Notes: generated from the letters alone by a model not told the origin. A DNA stretch of 64,000 nt from Cepaea nemoralis (GCA_014155875.1 JACEFZ010013560.1:1-64000); one strand, 5' to 3'; numbered from the stretch's first letter, positions 33,001-42,606 are shown. Program-made: numbers and translations.

Positions 33001-35836
33001 TGGTGTGTTCATCTGTCTTGGTGTGTTCATCTGTCTTGGTATGTTCATCTGTCTTGGTGTGTTCATATGTCTTGGTGTGTTCATAGGTCTTGGCGTGTTC
33101 ATCTCTGCCTTGGTGTGTACATGTCTTGGTGAGTTCATGTCTTGGTGTGTTCATGTCTTGGTGTGTTAATGTCTTGGTGTGTTAATGTCTTGGTGTGTTA
33201 ATGTCTTGGTGTGTTAATGTCTTGGTGTGTTCATCTGTCTTAGTGTGTTCATGTCTTGGTGTGTTCATCTGTCTTAGTGTGTTCATCTGCCTTGGTGTTT
33301 TCATCTCTGCCTTGGTGTTTTCATCTTTGTCTTGGTGTGTTCATCTGTCTTGGTATGTTCATCTGTCTTGGTGTGTTCATATGTCTTGGTGTGTTCATGT
33401 CTTGGCGTGTTCATCTCTGCCTTGGTATGTACATGTCTTGGTGTGTTCATGTCTTGGTGTGTTCATGTCTTGGTGTGTTAATGTCTTGGTGTGTTCATGT
33501 TTTGGTGTGTTAATGTCTTGGTGTGTTCATCTGTCTTAGTGTGTTCATGTCTTGGTGTTTTCATCTGCCTTGGTGTTTTCATCTCTGCCTTGGTGTTTTC
33601 ATCTTTGTCTTGGTGTGTTCATCTGCCTTGGTGTTTTCATCTTTGTCTTGGTGTGTTAATCTGTCTTGGTATGTTCATCTGTCTTGGTGTGTTCATATGT
33701 CTTGGTGTGTTCATCTGTCTTGATGTGTTCATCTATCTTGTGTGTTAATGTCTTGGTGTGTTAATGTCCTGGTGTGTTCATCTATCTTGGTGTGTTCATC
33801 TATCTTGGTGTGTTCATCTGTCTTGATGTGTTCATCTGTCTTGGTGTGTTCATCTGTCTTGTGTGTTAATGTCTTGGTGTGTTCATTTATCTTGGTGTGT
33901 TCATCTATCTTGGTGTGTTCATGTGGAGCAATAAAATATCAAATAAGGGCTCAAATTGTGTGACATTAAGGCACAGTACCAAGAAAAAAAAGTCCAGCTA
34001 CTGTTCTTCAGTGCATTGTGCAAGACAGCCCAGTTTAGTATTTCATTAAATTTGTAAAAGTGAAATAATCTACAAAACTGACCAAAATGAGTTGAAAGGA
34101 ATCAAATAAACTGCTGTTATTTGGTTCTAAAGAAGAGCTATTCAAAATTATGCTAAATCAACTGTGGAGAAGAGGGTGTTACTCACAATTGATTGGCATT
34201 GCATTATTCCAAGAAACCCATGGAGAAAGTTTCTATACCTTCCGTTGAGCCTCCAGTCTATAAGGCAGCAAAATCCCTGCCAGTACCTGTGCCTACCCAA
34301 AGGCATAGTTCTTGGAGTCATGAGGACACACAAGCTCCTACGAATAGAAATTGAGCGATTACAATCTGAGGATGTGGGACTACAATGTGAGTGTAAGGAA
34401 CTACAATCTGCGGTCATGAACATGTCTGGGGACAAGGCACAACACCACAATCAGGATAAGGTATTGCAAGCTGAGGGGACAGAAGAGAAAATGAAAACGA
34501 TGTAGTTTAAATCTGTTAAAAATTATGTCGACTGCTGTTAGGTCATAAAGGTATATTTAATACACCTTCTTTTAATGCATTTATGCATACCATGTATAGC
34601 TGTCCCTATAGTGCACGGTCTCTTTTTGTGTTGTGAAGGTGTCTACCAGTACACTTCCGGAACATTGATTGGAGGCCACGCAGTCAAGATAATTGGTTAC
34701 GGTGTGGAACATGGAGTCAAATACTGGCTGGTTGCTAACTCGTGGAACTACGGCTGGGGTGAACATGGTAAGTCTTGTGCATTGAAAAAGATGCAGTATT
34801 AAGTTTTTGTTTGTAGAAACTGCTGAAATTGAAGAGAAATGCAATACTTGTCTGTATGGTGCTTGTATTGAAGAGACAATACTAGACTTGTGAATGTGTA
34901 CATTGCATGCATTCAAAGGAACATACTAGACTAGTGTATGTTTTGTACATTGCATGCATTCAAGGGAAGATACTAAACTCGTGTATATATGTATACTGCA
35001 TTCATTCAAGGGAACATACTCGACTTGTGTGTGTAGACAGCATGCATTCAAGGGAACATACTAGACTTGTGTATGTACACTGCATGCATTCAAGGGAACA
35101 TACTAGACTTGTGTATGTACACTGCATGCATTCAAGGGGAACATGCTAGACGTGTGTATATGTGTACACAGCATGCATTCAAGGGGAACATACTCGACTT
35201 GTGTGTGTTTATACAGCATGCATTCAAGGGGAACATACTAGACTTGTGTGTGTACATAGCATGCATGCAAGGGAGTATACTGGACTTGTGTATGTGTTGT
35301 ATTCAGCATGCATTCAGGGGGAACATATTCAAGGGGAACATGCTAGACATGTGTATATGTGTAAACAGCATGCATTCAAGGGGAACATACTAGACTTGTG
35401 TATATGTGTACACAGCATGCATTCAATAGAACATACTAGACTTGTGTTTATATGTAGAGTACATGCATTGACGAGATAATACTATACTTGTGTGTGTTGC
35501 ACACTGCATGCATTGAAGAAAGAATACGTTAGGATTGCTGTGTGTGTGCAGTGTGCATGCGCGTGCGTGCGTGTATGTGTATATATAATGTACATTTGTC
35601 TTTGAATATGCGCGTTATGTGTACATTTAGATGTGTTTTTGTGTACAAACATTTAGATACGTGTGTGTATAAACATAAAATTGTGATTACAGCCTGCACA
35701 TGAAATGTTGAACAAGTATATATATATATATAAATCGTGCTTTAAAATTGTGTTTACAGGTTTCTTCAAAATCCTCCGTGGTCGTGATGAGTGCGGCATT
35801 GAAACCGGAACCGTGGCTGGCACTCCTAAGTACTAA
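20956..35836 (+). CDS. CTSB: Cathepsin B copy 1 (eight coding exons; frameshift at active site)
   Basis: Lysosomal papain-family (C1A) cysteine protease. Coding exons: 20956-21084, 21847-22072, 23197-23312, 25518-25602, 27639-27786, 30908-31021, 34639-34767, 35760-35836. All introns are GT-AG and phases agree. Ignoring one extra base, the product is 340 residues, as in mammals (339): signal peptide 1-16, propeptide to about 88, then the mature enzyme. Catalytic Cys117 (CGSCW), His286 (GGHAV), Asn306 (NSW) and oxyanion Gln111 are encoded. Oddities: a T inserted at 22057/22058 shifts the frame just before CGSCW, and Asp replaces the His or Ser usual before Cys; the occluding loop lacks key residues. 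With the shift the protein would end after the propeptide. It may be a pseudogene or a sequencing error; intact splice sites and polyA signal favour youth or error. Confidence 0.93.
21151..21440 (+). mobile_element. SINE-A, Ser/Leu tRNA-derived (intron 1)
   Basis: Head with A box TGGCCGAATGGATAAG and B box GGGGTTCAATCCC as in Ser or Leu tRNAs; tail region GGGAAAGCTAATCCACACGC. Also at 52175-52465 (same site in copy 2, so older than the duplication) and 25858-26405. Followed by a C-then-A homopolymer run at 21439-21476. Confidence 0.8.
21533..21722. repeat. ~25-bp tandem repeat, GATCACATAAGTCTCTATTA type
   Basis: About seven copies. The same repeat occurs in intron 1 of copy 2 on both sides of an RTE insertion (53755-53920 and 57090-57235). 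Confidence 0.8.
21847..22072 (+). CDS. CTSB: CTSB copy 1 coding exon 2: propeptide and active-site Cys, frameshifted
   Basis: 226 bp against 225 bp in copy 2. Encodes [19 protein letters not shown] and on to the mature N-terminus (LPETFDPR). At 22051-22062 GGAGACTTGTGG replaces GGACACTGTGG: one extra T puts the bases for CGSCW out of frame. The donor GGTGAG is unchanged. Confidence 0.9.
22085..23140. repeat. Intron 2 minisatellite, two unit types (copy 1)
   Basis: About 250 bp of a ~30-bp unit (GTAAGACAGCAGATTGTTTG) then about 790 bp of a ~22-26-bp unit (ACAGTTTGTTTGCCAGTCTA). The proportions are reversed in copy 2 (57590-58555). Short ORFs inside are spurious. Confidence 0.9.
23197..23312 (+). 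CDS. CTSB: CTSB copy 1 coding exon 3
   Basis: Encodes [17 protein letters not shown] to [11 protein letters not shown], the helix behind the catalytic Cys and conserved disulphide cysteines. Ends phase 2 at GG|GTAAGT. One or two residues differ from copy 2 (S/A, D/F). Confidence 0.93.
23446..23660 (+). mobile_element. tRNA-like SINE-G, shared by both units
   Basis: A-box-like GGCTGGTAGGTTACAG and B-box-like GCCGGGTTCACTTTC; counterpart at 58862-59010, so it predates duplication. Confidence 0.5.
23914..24725 (-). mobile_element. RTE-derived deletion element (3' end joined to 5' UTR)
   Basis: 812 bp flanked by a perfect 13-bp TSD ACCCAGTAGATCA (23901-23913 and 24726-24738). Left part is the RTE 3' end on the minus strand (GTGCCACTCCGATAAGTG, CGATCACCAGAGTCGTGG); right part matches the RTE 5' UTR (CATCCACCACTTG, CATGGCTTCACG). 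No endonuclease or RT remains. A similar junction is at 48875-49400. Confidence 0.75.
24288..24391 (+). mobile_element. 104-bp RTE 3' end nested in the previous element
   Basis: Starts GCCAAAAGAGACAGG, contains GAGCTGATCCACGACTCTG, ends GGCATGGCACATGATTGATT. Perfect 9-bp TSD AAAGAAGAT at 24279-24287 and 24392-24400. The related sequence at 49141 has one uninterrupted AAAGAAGAT. Confidence 0.85.
25010..25250 (+). mobile_element. SINE-C, tRNA-derived
   Basis: A box TGGTGAAATGGTCAAGC, B box GTGGGTTCGATTACGGG, then GTGCGACGCTTTCCGCGCTG and CCATATGGGATAAAACCC, ending at GTCGACCCTGTCGAC. Sister copies at 40487-40712 (minus) and 63710-63935. Confidence 0.8.
25518..25602 (+). CDS. CTSB: CTSB copy 1 coding exon 4
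   Basis: Completes the split Gly codon and encodes [19 protein letters not shown] to PYNSSE (residues 157-185), with the conserved C-x-GG-x-P motif of cathepsin B. In frame, phase 0 donor GAG|GTACAG. Confidence 0.93.
25858..26405 (+). mobile_element. SINE-A split by a nested SINE-B
   Basis: SINE-A runs 25858-26067 and resumes at 26326. Between them 26068-26325 is a full SINE-B with A-rich tail. Flanks AATCCAAAAG and AATCCACAAG form the TSD (one mismatch). Confidence 0.8.
26500..26900 (+). pseudogene. LINE ORF2 C-terminal fragment
   Basis: One frame reads [20 protein letters not shown], then [10 protein letters not shown], the R-G-x-N-R-L and C-x-C-G pattern near the C-terminus of many LINE ORF2 proteins. 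Stops interrupt all frames. Confidence 0.55.
27110..27615 (+). mobile_element. Degenerate SINE-C followed by SINE-F
   Basis: 27110-27430: several partial head copies (GTGGTTAAG with CTCC, CTGCC), then GTATAAAACCTGATACAG. 27445-27615: B box GGGTTCGAACCC, CCTAACCTGCACAGTTCGC. Intron 4, just upstream of exon 5. Confidence 0.55.
27639..27786 (+). CDS. CTSB: CTSB copy 1 coding exon 5: occluding loop
   Basis: Encodes residues 186-234: [20 protein letters not shown] to [10 protein letters not shown]. This exon forms the occluding loop that gives cathepsin B its dipeptidyl-carboxypeptidase activity. Mammals have PPCEHH and a second Cys; here the first Cys is Thr195, only one His (197) remains, Arg198 replaces the other, and Tyr206 lies near the second Cys position. 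Confidence 0.9.
28028..28400. repeat. Interspersed repeat family shared with 30625-30780 and 38480-38540
   Basis: Shared blocks such as GACATCAC, GGACATTCCCAT and GCTC-TCCTC. Possibly a SINE; ends not resolved. No coding potential. Confidence 0.35.
28460..29690 (+). mobile_element. RTE-like LINE fragment split by another LINE
   Basis: 28460-28529 (GAGAAATGTGGCATCTCGGG, AGAGAATATCATG) continues at 29429-29690 (GATTAGAGAAATTAGA, AACTTGGTGACAGC, CAGCATGGAACATGA). The interruption is a minus-strand LINE with a TSD. Confidence 0.8.
28540..29418 (-). mobile_element. 5'-truncated LINE with C-terminal C2H2 finger
   Basis: 879 bp between two copies of CAAGACACAT (28530-28539, 29419-29428). One open frame (28606 to about 29415, minus) encodes the RT C-terminal region: [66 protein letters not shown], and a final zinc finger [20 protein letters not shown] with the second His pair. 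It ends in a short (ATG)n tail. Upstream ORF residues belong to the interrupted element. Good preservation suggests recent insertion; clade not assigned. Confidence 0.85.
30063..30268 (+). mobile_element. Fragment of the C2H2-finger LINE, opposite strand
   Basis: Encodes [20 protein letters not shown] and [12 protein letters not shown], the same zinc-finger tail, followed by the same 3' UTR (TTATTATGCCTTTTTAAAGC). Confidence 0.75.
30290..30520 (-). pseudogene. LINE C-terminal fragment
   Basis: A minus-strand frame contains [20 protein letters not shown] and MNIDTWE, resembling the K-D-x-L-x-x-x-L-K-x-F-x-I region of LINE ORF2. Stops follow. Confidence 0.5.
30908..31021 (+). CDS. CTSB: CTSB copy 1 coding exon 6
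   Basis: Residues 235-272: [37 protein letters not shown]. The NGPVEG-F-V-YSDF block is diagnostic for cathepsin B. Acceptor CTCTTTCAG, donor G|GTATGC. Confidence 0.93.
31045..33935. repeat. Intron 6 minisatellite with higher-order structure
   Basis: About 2.9 kb of 16-bp (TGTGTTAATGTCTTGG) and 18-bp (TGTGTTCATCTGTCTTGG) units. The block beginning TTCATCTGCCTTGG recurs near 31388, 31537, 32159, 32307, 32538 and 32688: spacing about 149 bp inside a block of about 380 bp. Long Cys/Val-rich ORFs on the plus strand are artefacts. Confidence 0.95.
34164..34505 (+). other. Unrecognised 113-codon ORF in intron 6
   Basis: Second half is predicted coiled coil ([20 protein letters not shown]), first half hydrophobic/basic. 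No family recognised, no splice context; it may be an ORF1-like LINE remnant or chance. It sits inside an intron on the same strand as CTSB. Confidence 0.25.
34639..34767 (+). CDS. CTSB: CTSB copy 1 coding exon 7: catalytic His and Asn
   Basis: Residues 273-315: [20 protein letters not shown], then [16 protein letters not shown]. His286 and Asn306 complete the catalytic triad. Acceptor TTGTGTTGTGAAG, donor CATG|GTAAGT. Confidence 0.94.
34880..35520. repeat. Intron 7 ~45-bp minisatellite
   Basis: About 13 units around GCATGCATTCAAGGGGAACA and ACTAGACTTGTGTATGT. Confidence 0.9.
35760..35836 (+). CDS. CTSB: CTSB copy 1 last exon
   Basis: Residues 316-340: [24 protein letters not shown], stop TAA at 35834-35836. 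Matches the conserved cathepsin B C-terminus (FFKILRG, CGIE, VAG-P). Confidence 0.94.
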
Positions 35837-36044
35837 GTCACCAGTGCTTTCTGAATTGCATAGAAAATCATCTTGTGCCTGAGTCATTTTTCATTGCTTC
35901 ATCTTGTGAAAATGAGAATTCATTACAGCCTGTCACAGATTGATACATTTCGTTCGTTCGCATTGTTTATTACCGACATTTAAAGTTGCGGTATAATAAG
36001 ATATTGTTATGCTGTGAAGTGACTGTTGAGCAGTTCTTGGGAGA

Positions 36045-36064
36045 AATAAAAAATAAAAAATAAA
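36045..36064 (+). terminator. Polyadenylation signal of CTSB copy 1
   Basis: Three close AATAAA hexamers from 36045, about 210 bp after the stop codon. Confidence 0.7.
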
Positions 36065-37479
36065 CACGTGTTCCATTTTGTCATTTAACTGGTGTTAACT
36101 TTCTTTGCTGCTGATCTCCGTGATGCATGTGTTTATGCTGACCTGCATGCCTGGAATACCAAATTGTTCCTTATTTTTAAATTATTTATCTCCCACTTAG
36201 CAAGGATTTTTGTCTTCCAGAATTCTCTTTTGTCTTCAAGCCTAAAGGTCCCATAAAAAAAAAAATAAAATAAATTATTGCTTTGAGTAATTTTCCACTG
36301 AATAGAAATATAGAAGCTTCAACATGCTAACGAAGTCAATGCAAGAACAAAGTGATAAAGTATCTCACGCAAGAACAAAGTGAGAAAGTATCTCAGTACA
36401 ACCAAAATGACAGAACAAAATATAGCCATAGATTTATTTATCAACAGAAGTGTATTTTTGAATATCGAGGTTCTATGACAGATGGAAAGTGATGCCAGAA
36501 AGTGAAAAAAGTTGTGTTGAGCAAAGACTAAAGCAATTACAACTTTACAAATTTGAACACGACTAATAGCGCGCAGATTTCTTGTAGCAGCATATATGGG
36601 AAATACTGGGGATGACCTGACAGAGGTCGTCAGCATAATAAATTAATAAACTGTGATGTCACACGTAGCAGTGATAAGTTAGAAAAGTCATGAAAAGTGG
36701 CTATTAGAGGGTATTCAATACAGAAGTGTAAGTAATGTGCCTTGTCAATAGCATAGGTGATCCAGCTTCTCCACATTTTGTGATCATGTATCAATTTGTA
36801 AGGTGATGGCCGGTGTGCCATGACAAAGTGCTGACAAGAATCTATCTTCCTCTGCTTCTCTTTCCAATTGTCAGTATGTTCATGTTTCTTTTCCCACAAT
36901 GTAGCCAAAAAAAAAAAAAAAAAATGACGGCCTCATTTTTTTGTTTGTCTTTGTATTGTTAGCCACTTTCAAAACATATTTCTTATTGTGGCGGTTCAAG
37001 AAATTGTCAGCCTCTTCTGCAAAATCACACTCGAGGCCTGCTGAAAATTCCTTGGCACAGTCGAAGAGTAATCTTCTTATGAAAGGCATAGGCACATGTA
37101 ATATGTCATTGTTCTTTTAAAGGCCATAAGACAGTGGACGTTTTCTCGTAGGCAGCAGAATAAAGCAAACATTTTCCATGTTACAAGAGAGATACATTGG
37201 AATAGATATTTTGTAGTAATGGGTATAATGCAAATTTCCCATAGCAAATGTGAAGTCTTAGGATCGTCATATTTTGCAGACCTGGGTGCATCGAGGAATA
37301 AGTAGCCATAATGAATGTTGATAGCTGACACTGAACCCCTGCCCGATCGTTCTCATGTCACTGTCAGCGTAATGTCGAAACCATTACATCAACTCGGTCG
37401 CTAATAACGTATGATAAATGAAAAACTAGGACAGCAAAAAAAAAAAGGGGGGGGGGGGGGGAAGAGAATGCCATATACT
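36065..37479. other. No gene seen
   Basis: AT-rich intergenic sequence. ORFs up to 105 codons have no recognisable features. A short A tract and G run at 37437-37460. Confidence 0.4.
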
Positions 37480-37775
37480 CTTCTATCGTTGCATGGAGCG
37501 ATGTTGGTTCACAAATTGATAAATAAAAAACTAGATGGACAGCAGGGGAGAAAAGATGCCATGTACTCTTCTATCAATACATAGAGCAATGTTGGTTCAC
37601 AAATTGATAAATGAAAAACTAGATGGACAGCAGGGGAGAAAAGATGCCATGTTCTCTGTTATTGTTGGTTCACAAATTGATAAATGGAAAAAACTAAGAC
37701 AGCATGGGAGAATAGATGCCATGTACTCTTCTATCATTGCATGGAACGATGTTGGTTCACAAATTCATAAATATC
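37480..37775. repeat. ~88-bp tandem repeat, about 3.5 copies
   Basis: Unit contains TGTACTCTTCTATC, GTTGGTTCACAAATTGATAA and GACAGCAGGGGAGAA; the third copy is shortened. Confidence 0.85.
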
Positions 37776-37889
37776 ACTAGGGAGCCAGGATTGTGGTGGA
37801 GACATTATTGTCTATGCCAATCAGCTCTTCACTTGGTGATACGCTGAAGATTTGAACCGAAAGAAACAACAGAACATAATTATTCAATT

Positions 37890-38250
37890 CACAGATGGCG
37901 TGATTGTTAGGGATCTGCACTAATTATGTCATGACCAGTCGGACAAGGGCTTGTCGTCCCGCTAAGTGAGGGAAAGACTGGCCGTCTATGTCTGCGTGCA
38001 TTCAGGTCCTACAAAATGTGATGGCCCTATCACGTCACAGACCCATAGCGGAATCCTTGTAGTTGACATGGAGCTATGCTAATAATGTCTTGACACGGGA
38101 ACTTGACACTTATGTTTGTTTCGCTAGATGAGGGAAATAAACACACGTATTGTTTGGCACTCATTGACGTAGAGGCTTGAGGACGCACTAGACAATATAC
38201 AAATAAAAAGCTATATTTACGAGACCGGATTAAGTGCCTAAGTCCCATTG
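37890..38250. repeat. Interspersed repeat related to 8080-8340
   Basis: Shares CTACAAAATGTGATGG and CACAGACCCATAGC with the reverse complement of 8100-8200. Non-coding. Confidence 0.4.
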
Positions 38251-38579
38251 CGTGGAGTCAAGAACCGACATCACTGTCTTTTCGTGGAGGACTTTTGTTT
38301 TTACCTTCTGGCAGCGGTATTATTCATAGTATACCTGTGCGGGCTGTCGGTTCGTCGAGACTCCTGTCTGTTTCACTTTTCACATGGAGCAGAGAGGAGA
38401 ATTGTGTGTGACATTCACTGGCACAGGAACGGAGTATAATGGGTTGACCCTTTGCCGTGAAGTTGGAACCGCGACTAACTAACTGACAACACAGTACTTG
38501 GGACATTCCCATTCGTGCTCCGTCCTCATATTCTAAAACCTATGCTCAATTGGGAGATGAAAGGCAGAACAAGAGGATG

Positions 38580-40330
38580 CATACGTTCTGATGCATAATT
38601 AAACAGAACCCCCCCCCCCACCCCCGATGTGTCTCCACCTTGTCTCGCGATGGGGGGGGGGGGGCTTGAGTGTCCTAGTGACCCCCAAGAGCTACGCCGA
38701 CGGAAGCACAACTACATGTCGGACTGGTTTTGGGGTAGGGGCCAGACCAAGAGAGACACAACCTGCTGTTCTGCAGGTAGACTGAGGATAGCAGTCAAAG
38801 TCTAAATCAGGGGCACGGTGCCACTAAATTTGGGTCCGGACACATACTCTAAGGACACCTGAGGGATATGGCTGAACGCCTCTAAGCCATTAACACTCGG
38901 ATGTGAGAGCCGGGCCGATACCCACTTACTGGAAAGTTGAGGTGAGGTGCTCAGCACGCTACATGCTTAGTTCAGATACTTGTTCAAAGGTTCTCAGCTG
39001 GGGGATAAGAGGGATCCCCCGATGAGAGGGCCTGGCCATATTTCGCTCACAGAAACACGGAGGTAAGATGCTGAGCCGGCAGCACATGTAGCCTACCTCG
39101 TGAGCGGTACTTAAGGTGGCAAATGGCAGAGTGGCTTAATCGCACGAAGTGGTTACGATGAAAGTCTGTATCTATACTCATAGAGTAAGCGTAGTCAAAG
39201 GTGAAGAAAAAAAAACGTCTCAAAAACACGAATGGAACGCTTGGCTAGCGAATCCATCACGTGGTAGCCCGAAGCGAAAGCTTGATGAGTGGATGTCGCC
39301 CGCAGACTGCCCGTGCCTGGTTTGTGTGGGGAGCGACCAGTGGCAAAACGAAATGCCTAACACACGGAAGTGAGAAATTAAAGCAGCCACGAGCAGGATG
39401 TGGCGACTCCTCGGATAAGCCCAGTCTCAGAGCGCTATGTGCCGGCTCTGCATATTTGGAAACCTCCTTGGGTAGTGGGGAATGCCCATGGTCTGCCCCT
39501 GCCTTCCCTTGAGGGTTAATCGTGATGTCTTTGACTGTTCTATCCTTGACCAGCTGAGATGTGGGCGACACCACAGCAGAAAAAGTCTAACGTCTCTCGA
39601 AACCCCGGGAAGGCAAACCCGTAAAAATGCCTGCTGAAGTCGGATGTGCTGGCCTACGGGTGCAAATAAATCAGGTACAACGCATAAAACGCCCGAGTGA
39701 AATGTCTTTCGTGCTAGGAACAGCTCTGACTACCTAGTTTTCCGAATAGCTCGTGTCCGGAACAACTCTGACTAGCTAGTTTTCCGAATGTCCGTCGTGC
39801 CCGGATCTATAGAGTCGTGCTCTGACTATACTATCCCCGGGCACAGCGACAAGCACATGTCCGAATCGAAAACTCGCTGAGTGCATACCGTCTGCAGACC
39901 GGTCTAGTTTGTGCGGGAACGGCCCAGGGCGAACGAAATGCCCAATATATTGAAGTGAGGAATTAAATCAGCCATGAGCGGGACGTGACGATTCCCTCGG
40001 TGAGCCCAGCACCAGGGCGCTATGTGTCGGCTCTGCAACTATGGAAGCCACCCTGGATGGCGGAAAATGCCATGGACTGTGCCTGCCTTCCCTTGAGGGC
40101 TGATCGTGAAGTATTCGACCGTTCCGACTTGACCAATTGGGATGTGGACGGCACCACAAAAGTGAGAGTCCCACAGGAATGCTGAACCTGTCAAAAATGC
40201 ACGCAAAAGGTCTGATGTGTTTGCCTTAAGGGTTTCGGTCCAAGGGTGTCTAACCAGACACACCGCAATCACATCTGAATAAACACTCCGGATGAACGCA
40301 AAGAAGAAAAGGAAGAAGAAGAAACCGAAC
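38580..40330 (+). repeat. GC-rich unclassified element with internal ~590-bp duplication and AAGAAG tail
   Basis: 39246-39600 and 39856-40180 are diverged copies offset by about 587 bp (GCTATGTGCCGGCTCTGCA against GCTATGTGTCGGCTCTGCA). Ends CCGGATGAACGCAAAGAAGA and further AAG units. A 115-bp piece of the same 3' end, with TSD, is at 61943-62057, so the element is mobile. No protein recognised. Confidence 0.6.
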
Positions 40331-40486
40331 TCTACTTTCTTTTCTGTGTTCTCTACCTTCATGTAGACGCTCTCAATGTGGAATCAACACTGGAATTATA
40401 AATAATAATCGCCGATTACGTCACACAAGCGTCCGGTCCACCACAAGGAAACAGATGAGTAACTGTAAAAAAATAAATCGCTTAAA

Positions 40487-40712
40487 AGTCGACAGGGTCG
40501 ACTTCATTGCACCGGGGTTTATCCCATATGGCTCAGTCTCTTTCCACAGCAAACCGCCGAAAGCGTCGCACAAAGCATGAACTCCGTAACTCTAGCGACA
40601 ACCCTCAGGACTCTCCGAAAAAATGCACTCATGAACCGAAAGACACGGCCCGGAATCGAACCCACAACCTTCGGAGTCCGAGTCAGAAGGCTTGACCACT
40701 TCGCCACGTGAG
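40487..40712 (-). mobile_element. SINE-C, minus strand
   Basis: Reverse complement of the 25010-25250 family: GGTTCGATTCCGGGCC B box, GTGCGACGCTTTCGGCGG, CCATATGGGATAAACCCC. Confidence 0.8.
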
Positions 40713-40716
40713 TAAC

Positions 40717-40719
<3 letters not shown>

Positions 40720-40779
<60 letters not shown>

Positions 40780-41242
40780 GCACGCGCGCGCGCGTGTGCA
40801 CGCACGCACACACACTTACCGGGTGTTTGTAAAGTCTCACTACATTTTGTATGTAGAACAAATCTGAAAAATGAAGTACATGAAGTCAACAAACAATGTG
40901 CTCTACCGTTCATCGTGAAGCAATATGCAACGAATGGCTGTCGTTTGCTGGGGCAATTCTTTGCACTCCAAACAGAATGGCATTATCGACGGAAGAAAGA
41001 ATTGCAGAAGGCATTTGACGATATGAAGAGACGTGTACAATCATATCTTGAAACCCGTGGTGGACATTTCCAACACCTGTTATAATGAATACTTCATTGG
41101 TACTTTCCAGCTCCTCCAAAGCAGCGTTAGACCATAGCAGTAACTAATTTAATGAATTTGTTAGCGCACTTTTTGATGACGTCATCTACTTCATTTGTAA
41201 GATTTGTTCTACATACAAAGTGTAATGATACTCTACAAACAG

Positions 41243-41335
<93 letters not shown>

Positions 41336-41390
41336 ACACACACACCCACCCATCCCCCACACACCCACACACACACACACACTTTTATGG
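40720..41390. repeat. (CA)n microsatellite split by a MITE
   Basis: CA/CG repeats at 40720-40818 and CA repeats at 41246-41390 flank the MITE at 40821-41245. Confidence 0.85.
40821..41245 (+). mobile_element. Mariner-type MITE with ~75-bp terminal inverted repeats
   Basis: Ends GGGTGTTTGTAAAGTCTCAC and, inverted, GGGCTGTTTGTAGAGTATCA; both continue TTTTGTATGTAGAACAAATC-like for about 75 bp. The inside encodes QTEWHYRRKKELQKAFDDMK and ETRGGHFQHLL then stop, like the C-terminus of an IS630/Tc1-type transposase. Only this end of the transposase remains. Confidence 0.75.
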
Positions 41391-41391
41391 G

Positions 41392-41625
41392 GGTTCGCAT
41401 ATCCTTTACAGGACATCGCTGTCAACGTCAGCGTCTTTCAGATTATTATTGATTTCTTGGCAACATTACGCTAGTATTTTGCCATTGCTTTCTGAGCGAC
41501 GGGCTCACATACCCCTAAGTTACCGACTCCGCGAGAACCGCCACCGATTCGCGCGCACGTCACGTTACGATAGTATATGGGATTACGGAGAAAGTCGCTA
41601 ACACCTAGGCCAGGGAGACCGGCAT
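41392..41625 (-). mobile_element. SINE-B, minus strand, diverged
   Basis: GCATATCCTTTACAGGACAT, TTGATTTCTTGGCAA, TTTGCCATTGCTTTCTGAGC, then the tRNA-like head ending AGGGAGACCGGC. Confidence 0.75.
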
Positions 41626-41633
41626 ACACTCAC

Positions 41634-41635
<2 letters not shown>

Positions 41636-41698
<63 letters not shown>

Positions 41699-41713
41699 AC
41701 GAGAGAGAGAGAG
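41636..41713. repeat. (GT)n(GA)n microsatellite
   Basis: GT repeats to about 41672 followed by GA repeats with one interruption. Confidence 0.95.
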
Positions 41714-41867
41714 TTGTTCATGTTATTGTATCAGTGTGCTTGTTGTGTGTGTGCTGATAAATGCTTTGGTCGTAACGTTCATTGTTATTACTTGTGGTCG
41801 TATTCTAGTAATGCTTAACGATTCTACCTGCTTTTCATGGTTAGGTGATTCATTCAGTGTTAAATTA

Positions 41868-41995
41868 GGAGCATTCAAGCAACGGATATTGGAAAACATA
41901 AAGCAATGGATATTGGAAGCCATCAAGAATTGGACATTGGAAGTAATCAAGCAATGGAGATTGGAAGTCATCATGCAATGGACATTGGAAAACGA
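41868..41995. repeat. ~27-bp tandem repeat, about five copies
   Basis: Unit centred on CAAGCAATGGATATTGGAA; imperfect. Confidence 0.75.
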
Positions 41996-42489
41996 TAACA
42001 AATAAACAACAAACATTCACAATTTTATGCCTGCGTAAAATATAAGGAGTATAATGGTATGACAGAATCACCAATGTGGAGCTCATGGAGAGAGCTAAAC
42101 AAATACCAATTAACCAAGAGGTGAAGAAACGACGCATTGGGGCAATCTGAGAACAGCATAACTATAATCATTTGTCTGAAATACATAGCGCAAAAGAAAA
42201 TGAGGAAGACATAAATACTCACGGGGAACAGAAGAAGAGACAGAAATGGATAATATAGGGAGGACATGGACAGAGCAGCATGCGATAGCTAGGAAGAGGA
42301 GACCATAGAGTGGGATAGTTGACGGCCTAAGCCCTAAAGAAGGATCAGGGGTAAAAGAAGAAGAGGAAGCAATGGATGTGAGATGCATCGGTCATGTTCT
42401 CGGAATATCATCACTACCATGTTTCAAATGTGGACCATATCACCTGCCAATATAAGTAAATATTTATTTACTTGATTGTTTCGGGATTT

Positions 42490-42606
42490 GAGATTTGAAG
42501 ATTGAGCACAGCCCACTACTGGTAAAGCTGATCGTATTCCGGTACCCACAATTCGTACCGAAATACGATCGGCGTTGCTAGTAGTGGGTTGTGCTCAATC
42601 TTCAAT
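42490..42606. mobile_element. Palindromic MITE
   Basis: GAAGATTGAGCACAGCCCAC pairs with GTGGGTTGTGCTCAATCTTC around a centre near 42550 (CGTATTCCGG). A partial relative is at 51788-51870. Confidence 0.7.

Noticed and set aside
31062..33963. Repeated Cys/Val/Leu-rich ORFs that look like membrane or secreted repeat proteins
   Set aside because: They lie in the intron 6 minisatellite and exist in several frames because of its period.
39257..39574. Overlapping ORFs on both strands in the GC-rich element
   Set aside because: The second diverged copy does not preserve the frames, which argues against coding.
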